Shown in pieces: positions 32,222 through 43,300 of a stretch of DNA of 64,000 nucleotides. Under the pieces are notes generated by a model, which was not told the DNA's origin, made no database searches, and worked only from the letters and a program-made list of their open reading frames with translations. A program made the position numbers and the translations under genes. Within the stretch, counting starts at the first letter, position 1, and each line of letters begins with the position of its first letter. The stretch lies in the NCBI GenBank assembly GCA_029817715.1, contig JARUPY010000397.1:2170001-2234000 (forward strand), in the 5' to 3' direction. Source of the stretch: Melastoma dodecandrum (taxonomy: Eukaryota; Streptophyta; Magnoliopsida; Myrtales; Melastomataceae).

Positions 32222-33968
32222 ATGGCCGAAGCTCGGGGAGAAAAAGTCTCTTCCTTGGCAGAGGTGTCGTCCGGCCTTCTTTCTACTCTTTTCTGTGGGG
32301 TTCTTGCGGACTCGTGCGAGATTGTTGCGGATTTCTCTCATTTGATCGTTCATATGGTGATCTCTCGTGGTGGGGCTTGTTGGGTTGAGTTTTTTTTTTT
32401 GGGAAATTCAACTAATTAGGCGATTCAAGTTGTGATTTTGATTCGGCTGTATTGGGGAATTGTGGTCGATCGATGTTCGAATGGGTTGTTTGAGTAGTTT
32501 CTGGATTATGATTTTCTTTCTGGGTTTCTGGTCAGAGTGGAGTGATTCTCCGTTGAGGGGTTATCTGTAGTCGGCAATGTTGGCGCTATCGGTAGAATTA
32601 GATGTCGTATTGAGGATTGCATAGAAATTGAGAGGGTGTGATGTGTATAGTGTTTGTCCGTTTCGACACTATTAGAAGCTAACAGATTTAATGTTTTTGA
32701 AGTCTAGAGGAACATCTAAGATGGGTTTATAGTCATTTGTATATTGTGGAACGAGTCCATTCTGTTCCCTATCTTGCTTTTGAAAAGGATGGAGCAATTG
32801 CGTATATAAACTTTTTAAGATGAGTGTTGGCTATTCACTTGTGTCTGTAATTGATCTTGGTGGTCTGACTGAGGTGATTCCTCAGCTTCTTCTGTGATGT
32901 CTGAACTTCGTGGAGTTTATGCCATTTTTTTAGGGTGACTTTGCAGTCGGAAGGCTGCCTGTCATCTCTTTGAACCATACAATGATTCTATTTATTGTTT
33001 AAGAATATTGGAAGAAAGGAATGTGTAAATATGTGTTCTGTGACCTTGGAGAGGTTTTTGCCTCTTTGGATGTTTATTGGATATCAACTGTAGCTTGACT
33101 CGTTGCATTTCATTTTGATGCTTCACGCTTGTTTTCTTACCATTGGTTTGGCTACTGATGATGGGCAGCAATATCTGCTCCCTCCAGAGGAAGAGAAACC
33201 TGCTGTAGAACAAGCAGGTAAAGTCGAGGTAGCCGAGCCGGTGAAAGCTGTTGCCGAGGAAGTTAATGAGAAGGCTAAGGAAGCATCCGATGCATTGGAT
33301 GAAGTTGCTTCCTCAGCTGTTGAAGCAATCAGTGATGCCGTTGCTTCTAATGATTCGACTGAGCAGACGGAGCAGGTAGATTCTGTTCTGGCTTCTGATG
33401 AAAGTGAGGGCACAAACGAAGAAGAAAATTCCAGCTCAGAAGATGCTGCTGAATCGACTCCTGAAATAAAGGTTTGATATATTCGACATTTGTAGTGGTT
33501 AGACATTTTCCAAACTCATGTCTATTCATTCACCTTTCAGCTTGAGACTGCGCCAGCAGATTTCCGGTTTCCTACCACTAATCAAACTCGGCATTGCTTT
33601 ACTCGATACATCGAGTATCACCGGTATGGTAGTCGTGCCTTCATCTCCACTGGTAGAGCTTGCTCAAATGTGATCATACTTGACTGTCAAGTAAAATTTT
33701 ACTTTGTGCTTGGCAGGTGTGTTGCCGCTAAAGGTGAAGATGCACAAGAGTGTCAAAAGTTTGCTAAATACTATCGAGCTCTTTGCCCTGGTGAATGGGT
33801 ATGAACTTTACCATCCCTTTTGTTTATATATACCTTGATCATACTGCATTTCTCTTGTGTGTGCTATTTGTTCGATGCTCCGGGTAAATGTTTTTTTTTC
33901 CCTGGGATGGGCAGGTCGATAGGTGGAACGAACAAAGGGAGAACGGCACCTTCCCGGGCCCTCTGTAG
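32222..33968 (+). CDS. COX6B: cytochrome c oxidase subunit 6b, 5 exons, 187 aa
   Basis: Nuclear-encoded subunit of mitochondrial respiratory complex IV, acting in the intermembrane space. Exons 32222-32263, 33169-33471, 33541-33623, 33717-33798 and 33915-33968; total 564 nt in frame. The N-terminus is an acidic, low-complexity extension of about 110 residues, rich in Glu/Ala/Ser, present in the long plant form (COX6b-1). The C-terminal core DFRFPTTNQTRHCFTRYIEY through ALCPGEWVDRWNEQRENG carries the twin cysteine motif CX9C (C-FTRYIEYHR-C) and CX10C (C-QKFAKYYRAL-C) used for oxidative import and folding. Exon 1 is assigned because MAEARGEKVSSLAE joins in frame to QYLLPPEEE, matching the N-terminus of plant homologues; its donor GTGTCG is weak, so exon 1 is less certain than exons 2-5. 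Confidence 0.9.
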
Positions 33969-34840
33969 ACCGGCTGATCCTTGACACTACGAGCGGCCGG
34001 AGTTTCAAGTTCCCATCGGTTATGTACACCGGCTGGCGGACTCCTTGCTAGAGAGACAAAATAACTCTTGGAGGATTTCATTACGAATTTCTCTGAAGAA
34101 GGCAGCTAATAAAGACATATCAAGTCATCCTAAACTGGATTATCATACGTTTTTCCTCACCCATAGGTGAGGAATTTAGTCAATAATGAATGATTTATGA
34201 GCTAATAAGGTGGAGGCAGTATGGGCCAAAACGACGTTGCGTTATTTGATCTGATTCGGCCAATACCTCCCCGGAGCTCTTCACTCTTCCATCCTTTCGA
34301 TCTTTCCCACCGGCATCCTTTGCATCTTCCATTGATGCATTTGATTCAGCTCTATCTTCCATCCGATCATGTTGTCGGAAAATTCTTTTCCCTGTTGTTT
34401 ATTTGTAATTTTCCAGATGTGAGCCTTCTATTGTAGGATTTAATCAAAAAACCATTATTTCGAAATTTGGACCTTGTGAATCATCAGCTTGTGTTCGTTC
34501 TAGTTGTCTATGACGTATTCCTGTAGGATTGTCGGAGGAGGCTTATCCTTCATCGCTAGTTCTTAACGGTTGCTGGGACGAGAGAGGATGCTCGCTTTTA
34601 TGCTAGTCATTGCTGAGAGCAGGTTGTCGATGCTTGTTGAAGTGGTTTTGCCAAATTAGTAGGATGCTTGCCCGTGAGATTTGCGAGGCTGTACCTCTTT
34701 CACGCTGCTGTATCCCGGGTGAAGGAACGTGGTCATTCGTTTCCAATGCTTTTCGGGGAGAAGCGTCTAACGTCCCCCTCACGGGACATTACTCCCAATA
34801 TACTAAGATTTTGTCATTTTTAGTACAATGTACAAACCAA
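33969..34840. other. 3' flank of COX6B and spacer
   Basis: No gene recognised. Confidence 0.45.
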
Positions 34841-34855
34841 CATTAGTTTTTTTTT

Positions 34856-35062
34856 TACATTACTAGTCAATCACTATACAATTTAGTACAAATGTATAAA
34901 ATAAGCTTCATTTACCCCTGCTCTCGCGGGTGCTTCCCTCTAGTACATATTAATACAAATGTACTAGAAAGAACGATGTTCATTTTGTATTTTTTTTGTA
35001 TATTTCACAGTTTTGTACATTATTAGTCAATCACTGTATAAGTTAGTACAAAAGTATAAAAG
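34856..35062. repeat. diverged direct duplication, 160-bp offset
   Basis: Copy 1 (34856-34902) and copy 2 (35016-35062) share TACATTA-TAGTCAATCACT and following GTACAAA-rich sequence with about five differences in 46 bases. Each is followed by an AGTACATATT block (34940 and 35081). This looks like an old tandem duplication, perhaps of an unknown element. Confidence 0.6.
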
Positions 35063-37422
35063 AAAGCACTGTTATTCTTAGTACATATTTGTACGATGGA
35101 GAAGCGACTTGATTAGGATCGATCTATGAGAGTGGATAAGAAAAGGCACCGGAGTAAGTAAAAGGAAAAACCCGGGCTTCTCACCTAATTCTTTCCAACA
35201 AAACGTTCCCCCCGGTAAAGTGTCAAATTCTTTGCCGAGATGAAAGTTGCGACTAAGCATTCCTGTTGTCACAAGTTCAATGCATACATCAATCTTTCTT
35301 TCCGGACAAAACTGCAGACATACCCAGCTCCCCACGATCCACTGGGCGGTCACGACGGAAATCAGTTAAACATCAACAACAACGACGACAACCCTTTCAA
35401 CCAGAAGAAGATATGGGAAAACGTCACCCGATGCAACAAATGGGAAACCTACCATAACTTGAGAAGGATACTTTCTGATATCACCCATTTTTCTTGCCCA
35501 TCCCATCCCATTAAGACCACACTACAAACACTGCCCTCGGGGTGGTTTCTGTCCGAACGGCGCCATGGCCCATTATAATTCAAGCCCAAATAATCAACCG
35601 AGTCGGCCCAGACCCAATGGAACCGGTCTGATCTTACAGGTGGGCTTTTGGGTATATTTGGTCTGGGCCCGCTTATAAATCAGAGGCTTTCGGCCCCATC
35701 CGATGTGGTTTTGACGTTGCCACCCTCCTTTTTTTCTTAAACAAAATTAAGAGAAGAAATATTATTAAATTTTGGGGAACCTAACTTAAACTTGTAGCGA
35801 TTCAAATATTTTGTTCACGGATGGTCAGACTCAGACGACGTAGAGAATTCCCAATTTTGTTGTCGGAATCGTTAAGTGTGTAAATAAGAAGAAGAGAAGG
35901 TTGTGTAATAATTTTCAAAGTAGATGATAATTCGCTAGTGACAAAGGGTTTAGTTGAAAGGGAAATTAATATTTTTTTTTTATGGTGCGTATGGACGTCA
36001 TCAAGGGGATAATAAGATTTTTTAACCAAAAATGTTGTTAATGAAATGAATCGTGTGCGTCACACACACACTTAACACACTTAACACTTACACTTTGTGG
36101 GACAATGAAACGCATCAAACTATTACTCACACTACTTGACTATTGCTTATCACTATTTACTATGAGTTGAATAAATTTTCATTTCAGAATTAAATTGCAT
36201 TCTTGGGGGGGTTGTTTTGGATCGAAGACATATTCAGTCGAACAAGTTGAGGGGGTGAGTTCATCCCCATCATAACTAACTCATAAAATAATCTATTTTT
36301 CTTGTGATAACGCAAACAAAGACTCTTCCACCTTGTGGGTGTTTGGTCTTCTTCTTCTTTTTTGCTTTAAAACTTTTCACCAAACCTCATCACGATGTGG
36401 GTTGTCACGTCAGACCCCCCCCCCCCCCCCCCCTCTCCAACATTTATTCAAAGGCAATGCCATCATTTAGATCTTGCAAATATGGAGTTGGTAACCTGAT
36501 GAATTGCTGGCGACGAAAGATTAAGTGTTTATCTGTACAATGCCTAAAGTTTTGACCACGACAGGAACCCAACACTTGGCCGCCTGATTCTTTTAAAAGA
36601 AAAACCAGCTTCTGTCAAACACTAGTAACACATACAATACAAGGACATACCCCTTTATAATTGCAACTTGACAACCCCTGTAACAAAGAGTCACGATACA
36701 ATGTGTCCAAATATACAACCAAGTGTGAACATTATTATGCTGTAAAGACTGATTGGTAGGCGTCCAGTTGAATTCTGCCCCCAATCATGAACTTTGCATA
36801 ATGTCAAAATAACTCTTAAACAAATCCCCAACTGGATAGAAACTCTCTCTGAATTTGTACGTCCATCGACGACAAAACATGTAAATTCCCTTTCCCCAGC
36901 TGGGCCTCTCTCGTTGAGTTCGACGCTAGTAGTGCAACTAATATTATGATAAACACAGCAGAAAAAATATCTATAGGGCCAAATTGGTTGAATGAAGAAG
37001 CCGAGTTAAAGCTAACTTGCCTGTTTGTTGTCGTTTATTTATGTCTTAATACTACTCGTACTTCATTACATAACTTAGGTTTTACGTGGAATAAAGTCGT
37101 CGTCGAAGTTAACCTTTTTTTACTGTGGAATACATACACTTTTGTGTTGCCAGAACTCCAAAATTGTTTTGTTTGATTTTTCAAAAGGAGTTTCGATTGT
37201 TGGGGGAAGAGGGAAGCTTCCGACCTTTTGAAGGACAGGTTGGATCGAGCTTGAGTGTTGGACTTCGTTTGGGAATTTTAGATAATCCCCCTCTTTTTCT
37301 TACAACTACAAATAGAGCACATCACACCCTTGTTTGTTGCTTGCACATGACACGAGTTATTACATCCCCCCCCCCCCCCCCAAAAGGATTAGCTAAAGTC
37401 GAGCAGATTTTGGACAGTAACG
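35063..37422. other. intergenic region upstream of the proline-rich gene
   Basis: No gene recognised. It holds C runs at 36415-36433 (19) and 37366-37381 (16); the second lies only 41 bp before the next start codon. Confidence 0.45.
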
Positions 37423-38430
37423 ATGGTTGGCTATCCATACTACTCTCCCCCTCCCCCGACGAAGGTGTGCGAAACCCCTCCTCCACCTCCACCTCCACCT
37501 CCACCTCCACCTCCACCTCCTCCTCCGCCTCCTCCTCCATCTCCACCTTGCATTACCACTGCTCCTCCACCACCCCACCACCACAAGCCTCAGACTCCGA
37601 GCTACCCTAGCTACCCTACACCAAAGCCTCCTTCCCCGTCTCCGAAACCTAGCCATGCCCCGAAATCACCTCCCAAGTGGCCTGAGCATCCCCCGCCGAA
37701 GGCTTACCCTCCCAAGAGTGCACCTCCTCCTACCCCTAGCAAGGGTCCAAAGCCGTGCCCGCCTAGCCACAGCAAGTCTCCTGCTTCTCCTCCAAAAGCC
37801 TCGCCACCTGGAGGATATGCGTACCCACCGAAGGCCCCGAAGCCATACCCTCCTAGCCCGAGCAAAGCTCCGGCTTATCCTCCGAAAAAATCATCGCCAC
37901 CTAGAGGATATGTGTACCCGCCTCCAGCCCCAGAGTCGCCGCCCTATGGACTGCCTCCACCAATCCACGCAGGGCCATCACCATACACACCTACACCGCC
38001 TGTTGTTTACGGCGCGCCACCACCCACAGTCCCTCCTTCATCTCAAATCAACTCCCCGCCAGGAGGAGGAGGAGGCAGCCACACTACGGTCATCGCCGTT
38101 TGTGTCTCAGTTGGCGGGGCTTTCCTACTTGCATTCCTAGCAATAGGACTGTTCTGCCTGGCCAAGAGGAAGAAAAAGCCTGTCCTGGTGGCCGAAGTGA
38201 TCCCGCCCCCGCCCGTCTGTGTAGAGGAACACGAGGTCGTCCACGAGACAATAGAGACGACTCCGTGCGGCGATGAGAGAGTCACCCTCGACATCGAGGA
38301 TGATGTCATTATTCAAAGCGGGGGAGTGGTCGCAGGAGGACCAGTCGCTCCCACGCCACCTCCATGTGAGCAACCTCCGCCCCCGAGCAACTACGGGGGT
38401 GGCGGATCGGGACATCGCCGTGGCTACTAA
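37423..38430 (+). CDS. proline-rich single-pass membrane protein, TED7-like
   Basis: Single exon, 335 aa. The N-terminal 215 residues are a Pro/Lys/Ser-rich, extensin-like region opened by MVGYPYYSPPPP and a run of prolines encoded by CCACCT hexamers (about 37480-37560). A membrane segment (TTVIAVCVSVGGAFLLAFLA, near residues 220-243) is followed by KRKKK, so the C-terminus is cytosolic, with IPPPPVCVEEHEVVHETIE, an acidic patch and a Gly-rich end. This layout resembles TED6/TED7 proteins (tracheary element differentiation-related), plasma-membrane proteins tied to secondary cell walls of xylem. No signal peptide precedes the proline run, as in TED7. The match to TED7 rests on layout and the C-terminal motif, so the name is tentative. 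Confidence 0.82.
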   Translation: MVGYPYYSPPPPTKVCETPPPPPPPPPPPPPPPPPPPPPSPPCITTAPPPPHHHKPQTPSYPSYPTPKPPSPSPKPSHAPKSPPKWPEHPPPKAYPPKSAPPPTPSKGPKPCPPSHSKSPASPPKASPPGGYAYPPKAPKPYPPSPSKAPAYPPKKSSPPRGYVYPPPAPESPPYGLPPPIHAGPSPYTPTPPVVYGAPPPTVPPSSQINSPPGGGGGSHTTVIAVCVSVGGAFLLAFLAIGLFCLAKRKKKPVLVAEVIPPPPVCVEEHEVVHETIETTPCGDERVTLDIEDDVIIQSGGVVAGGPVAPTPPPCEQPPPPSNYGGGGSGHRRGY

Positions 38431-40341
38431 AAGCCTGCGTTCATATGGTATAATTATCCGTCAAACGTTGTTGTTGCAATGGGGAACCATTTCTCTCCGT
38501 GTAAGTGTCAAAATGCATGAAATTTACATGCAATTTTCATTTTACTTTAATTCGATGGTGATCGTGATTTTAGTTTTAATTAATTTTGTAATGCATGCGT
38601 GTAATTCGTACTTTAGTGCTTCTTTTTTATTTATGTGAAGTAATAATGTAATAAAACATTGGTTGTTCATTTCGTTTCATTTTCTTCTTCTCTTAGTCAA
38701 CCTCATGATTACAATACAAACCAATGAATCCTTCCGCTTTTGGATCAGGGGCGCCCGCCATTGTTTAGCCCATGATTGTGTTGTGAGGATCGATATATTA
38801 TATTCAAAATTTTGAGATTGAATAAATATGATTTCCGGCTATATACTCGAAAATTTTGAAATCGGAAGGATTAAAATTTTAATAATTACCGATTTAGCCG
38901 CTAACTCGCCTCTTTGAAAATTTTTTAAAATATATATTATTAAAATTTAACGTATTGTGATATAATAATGCTATTTGCTTTCTGGAAACGGGTACCTTTT
39001 GTATTCTTCTACTTAGTTTACCCGCAAATTTACTATTACGGTTGAATAAACTTCCATTTTTAACTTTTCTGAGTAAAAATAACCCAGAAATTAAGAGAAA
39101 AGGTTATTAAAAAATTCAAAACAAATTATTAATTAAAAAGTTATTTTGGATTTAGATACAGGGATATTCTCTTTTTTGTATGATAAATTTCAAAATTTAT
39201 GACAAGTCTTTTATTAATTAAAAAGAAGGGGGGTTAAATGGATGTTGATGTGATTGTTCTACTTTTGATTTTAATAGCTCAAGATTTTAAACTTGAGGGA
39301 TAGCATACCACAATATTCGAACTCGAATATTTTTTCCCCACGATAAAATACTAATAATAAGAATAATTTATCATGTCCAAGTGTACTATTGCAAGCTTTG
39401 TTTCTTAGCGACGTGTTTTCGAATAAAACAATTACTAATACAAAAAAACATCGAATTTTATTTACAATAAGTTTCGTTTTTCTACCACCAAATTCACTTG
39501 AACAATTATGTAAACTCGGTGTTTGAATTTACTCTAAAGGTTACACTGAGTTGTCCACTTTTCTTAAATAAACTTGGTATTAAAGAACTCGTATTTCTTA
39601 TACCAATTTTTTGATATTAGTCAAAAAAATATTTTTCTACCAACCTATTTCGCAAAATACCATTACATCCCTCGAAGTAAGGTAAATACATGAAGATTGT
39701 GCTTAATTTTTTCTTTTCTCGTGTTATGGGCTTAATACTTATGACTTCCAAATGGGAAAAGGGTAAATTAAATAGTGGGGTTGAAAAGACCGAGATTCTC
39801 CCATGCGTATGTCACGAATCAAAGCACATGGAAATTGACTTTCGTGAGGGGGGCGCCCGCCCAATCATTAACGAACATAAAACATTGAATCTGCAACAGC
39901 AATTGCAATCGAAGATGAGCTGGGTTTACCCTTTAATTGGCTGGTTGGTTCCAACTAACTTCTTTCAGAAAAAAAATATGATTCCGTGACGGCAGCCACC
40001 ACTGAACTAATAATACATATGGTAAGGCATGACCTAGCAACTTAAGCTGAACCTGACGACCCCACCTACCCTTGACCTTAAGCTAAAGTTCATGGACAGA
40101 AAGGTTCGCAGGCCTCGGCACCAGCCAAAACCTGGAGGTGATGCCCGACTTGCACAGTTTTTTTTTATATACAAGCATGAGCACGTTATCCAAAAGAATA
40201 AGCAAGCAACTCGAGATCAAAATTCGAATTGCTTGTAAATGTAAAAGCTATAGCCGGTAGATAATATGAGCACTTTTACTATCATCAGTGAGGCATGGAA
40301 TTAGTACCTCGTGGACTACTAGGTTGTCGGATGGATGAGCT
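38431..40341. other. AT-rich intergenic spacer
   Basis: The 3' flank of the proline-rich gene is followed by very AT-rich sequence and then the 3' side of the DnaJ gene. No gene recognised. Confidence 0.5.
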
Positions 40342-43300
40342 CTAAGCAGCGAGTCGCTTGAGAAGGAGCAGTATCAACACGAAGAACGAGATCTCGAGTA
40401 TTAACTTAGGAGCTCCCAATCGTTCTGCGATTTGTCCCCACCTGTAAGTTCAACCAGTAGATAGCTGCTGGTAAAGCCTGTTATCCATTTAAGGACTCCG
40501 TCACCGTTGGAAATAGCAACGGAACTGCTGTGAAAGCAAGCAACAGCAGAAACTATGTAGGGATTGTCTGTTTAAATGATGTAGTTATATCCAAGGGCCG
40601 AATAAAATTCTCAAAGGGCAAATAACTAGCAAATCTGACTCATACCAGTTTCCAGTATGGGAGTTGTCCTTCTCGCAGTTGAGCTCTTCCTGGGCAAACT
40701 CTTCCAAAATTGCTCTTTGGCGATCATTCACCTCTCTTAAGAGACCCCAGAAATTAATAAATGGAGTTAGAGAAAACTTTTTACTTATTTAGACGGAAAC
40801 TGGTGGTATAATTCCACGAAATAACATCTACAAACCAGGTCTAATAAGAGCTTCCTTCCAGTTAAGCAAGTTTTATTTAAAAAACAAAAAAAACAAAATT
40901 CAAAATTCACCCAGATACAAACACGTCACTACCAGTGGTGAAGCCAGAAAAGATAATCAAAGGGGCCCAAATTGAACAAGAAGAAGTTCAAGGGGGCCAA
41001 ATTGAACTATTTTAATTTTTATACTAAATTAATGAAAAATAAAAAAATTTAAACCTAATTTTATTTTTTATTTTAAAACCAGGGCAATGTCCGCCCCTGG
41101 CTCAGATCATTAACTTCCAACTATCATTTATTTCCAAAAAGGCATATACCCAACACATTTCTGCAATTAGGAAGGAAAGGAGTCCATTTCATGCATTTCC
41201 ATGAGTTGCATCCACAATAGAATGCAGAACTTACGTGGGGAAGTGGATGTGGAAGCGCACATATTGATCTCCACGATCAACAAAGAAGCCATGTTTTGTA
41301 AGACCTGCAAGGATAAGGATGTGATCCCAACGGCTGAAAAGAGTTAAAAGAATGCCCATGAAACAGTACTCTATGTTTCTAAACCTTTTCCCCTTAAGAC
41401 GAGAAGCTGCCCAGGCTGAACTCCTTTAGGTATCTGCAAGTAGTAAATCCAAAACAAAGTCAAAAATTTGTGTTCCAACAGAAAAGGAGTAAAATCAGTG
41501 CAGCCTGTTACAAAACACAATGCAAGACAGTTTATCTGGGGATAGAATTCCAGTTTGACATTAAAAATATATGTATAATTGGTTTCATTTTTCTAAGAAT
41601 CATTGTAAGGATTCCTCAGCTTTGTAAGTGCATCAACATAGGATATCTGGAGAGTTGAATTCTGCAATAAAATGATAAAGAGATCTAGGGCCCTCAAATG
41701 TAGATGTAACTATAGTAATGGAAACACTCCAGAGTCCAGATTAAAGTAAATTTTCCTTTATCTACTTAACAAATTAACAAAAAGCACATCTAATATTGAA
41801 AATCCAGATATGATGCTTTGTTTTTGTAGAAGAACTCATACTTTGACTTGCACCTTCCCAGACAAAGTTGGAACCTCAACCTCATCCCCCAGTAATGCCT
41901 GAAACAGTAAAGAACCTCAACATGTTAAGGACTGCAAATTCATAAGAACAACATAACATTTTTGGCAATAACTGATAATTAAAAAATATAATAGACCATC
42001 AAGAATTTGTTGGTTACCGCACAAGCCAAAGCGAAAGAAAGAGGCTTGGAAAAATATGGTTGATCAGTGCTTCTCTGCTGTTAAATGAGAAAGACTTCCA
42101 CCAAGCATGTACTCTAAATGAACTAGGAACACAGAAAGTTTCTAGCTAAGTGGATTTTTGATAACATATTCTGTAATTTGTATCACGTATACTTCCCAGG
42201 ATGGTTCCCTTTACTAATTGATAAGTGAATAGCTAACCAAAGACAGAAACGATGAAAATAATCAACATCGCAGATTGATGCTACTTGTTATAAGTTACCG
42301 ACAAAAATCAGAACAGTAAGAGGAAGGGAAAAAAGAACAGGCAGAAAAGCCAGCAAACATTAGTCAGAAAGAAGGTAAAGAAATTAAAAAAAAAAAAAAG
42401 CAACGACAACTGGAAGTGGCTTTTACTTGTGTAAAGCTAATGTCAGATACAACATACACATCTGCTCCTTCTCTAGTAAAGACATGATCTTCCACAACCT
42501 AAAGCCACAAAGCCAAGTTCAGATGTCCTTTTACAGCAGGATCTCATGAAAAACAATATTGAAAGCACTGACAAGGGCAACTGAAATGAAGCTTCCAAGA
42601 TATTCTAACACTAGAGAGCAAGACTTATTCCCCGCGATTAATCTATGCTCAGTGAAATGGAATCGAAAAATATCTACTCTAACCCATTCCAGATTCCAGT
42701 CAGGATGGAATTTGTCCATTCCATTACAGGCTATTCTGGAACCAATATGATACATGAGGATTTCTTTGGGGAAGGCGAAAAGAAATGAAAGAAACATAAC
42801 TTCAATGAAATATTTTAAATATATGTGAGCAACAAATGTCCTGGTTCTCCTAAATATTTTCCTACCCTCCTCCCATTCCAAAAGAAGTGTAAGGATACTG
42901 GAGAATATCAAAACACAAGAAATATGACAAAAAATAAGAAACTAACATGCCTTTAGTTTGATAAATAGGTCACCAGGTTGACTTCTCTGACCTCCAAAGT
43001 GACCTGCTTCAGCTACACGGATTGTATCTCCTGAATCTACACCTGCACCATTTGCAGTGTAAGAAACAAAACGAGAATGCTTACTAGCAGCCAATAAGTC
43101 AATACCTTATGCCTATTTTCATTTAAAATGCCAAAATGTGTTCGACAAGGGATAAATATGCAATCCTCAATGAACTCATCGTGTGAAGAGCATAAAACAA
43201 GCTAATTTCAGGCAATACACAAACTTAATATGTGTATGAAGCTTGGATGACCACAAAACAAAATGCCAAGTTAGTACCCAGCTTCCACTCACTCCCCACA

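Noticed and set aside
37427..38140. A second long frame inside the proline-rich gene
   Set aside because: A shifted reading of the CCACCT repeat region giving Leu/His-rich sequence; no family resemblance.
40918..41100. Possible transposon remnant in a DnaJ intron (GTGGTGAAGCCAG ... GCCCCTGGCTC)
   Set aside because: The inverted similarity is only about 12 bases and no target duplication was found.
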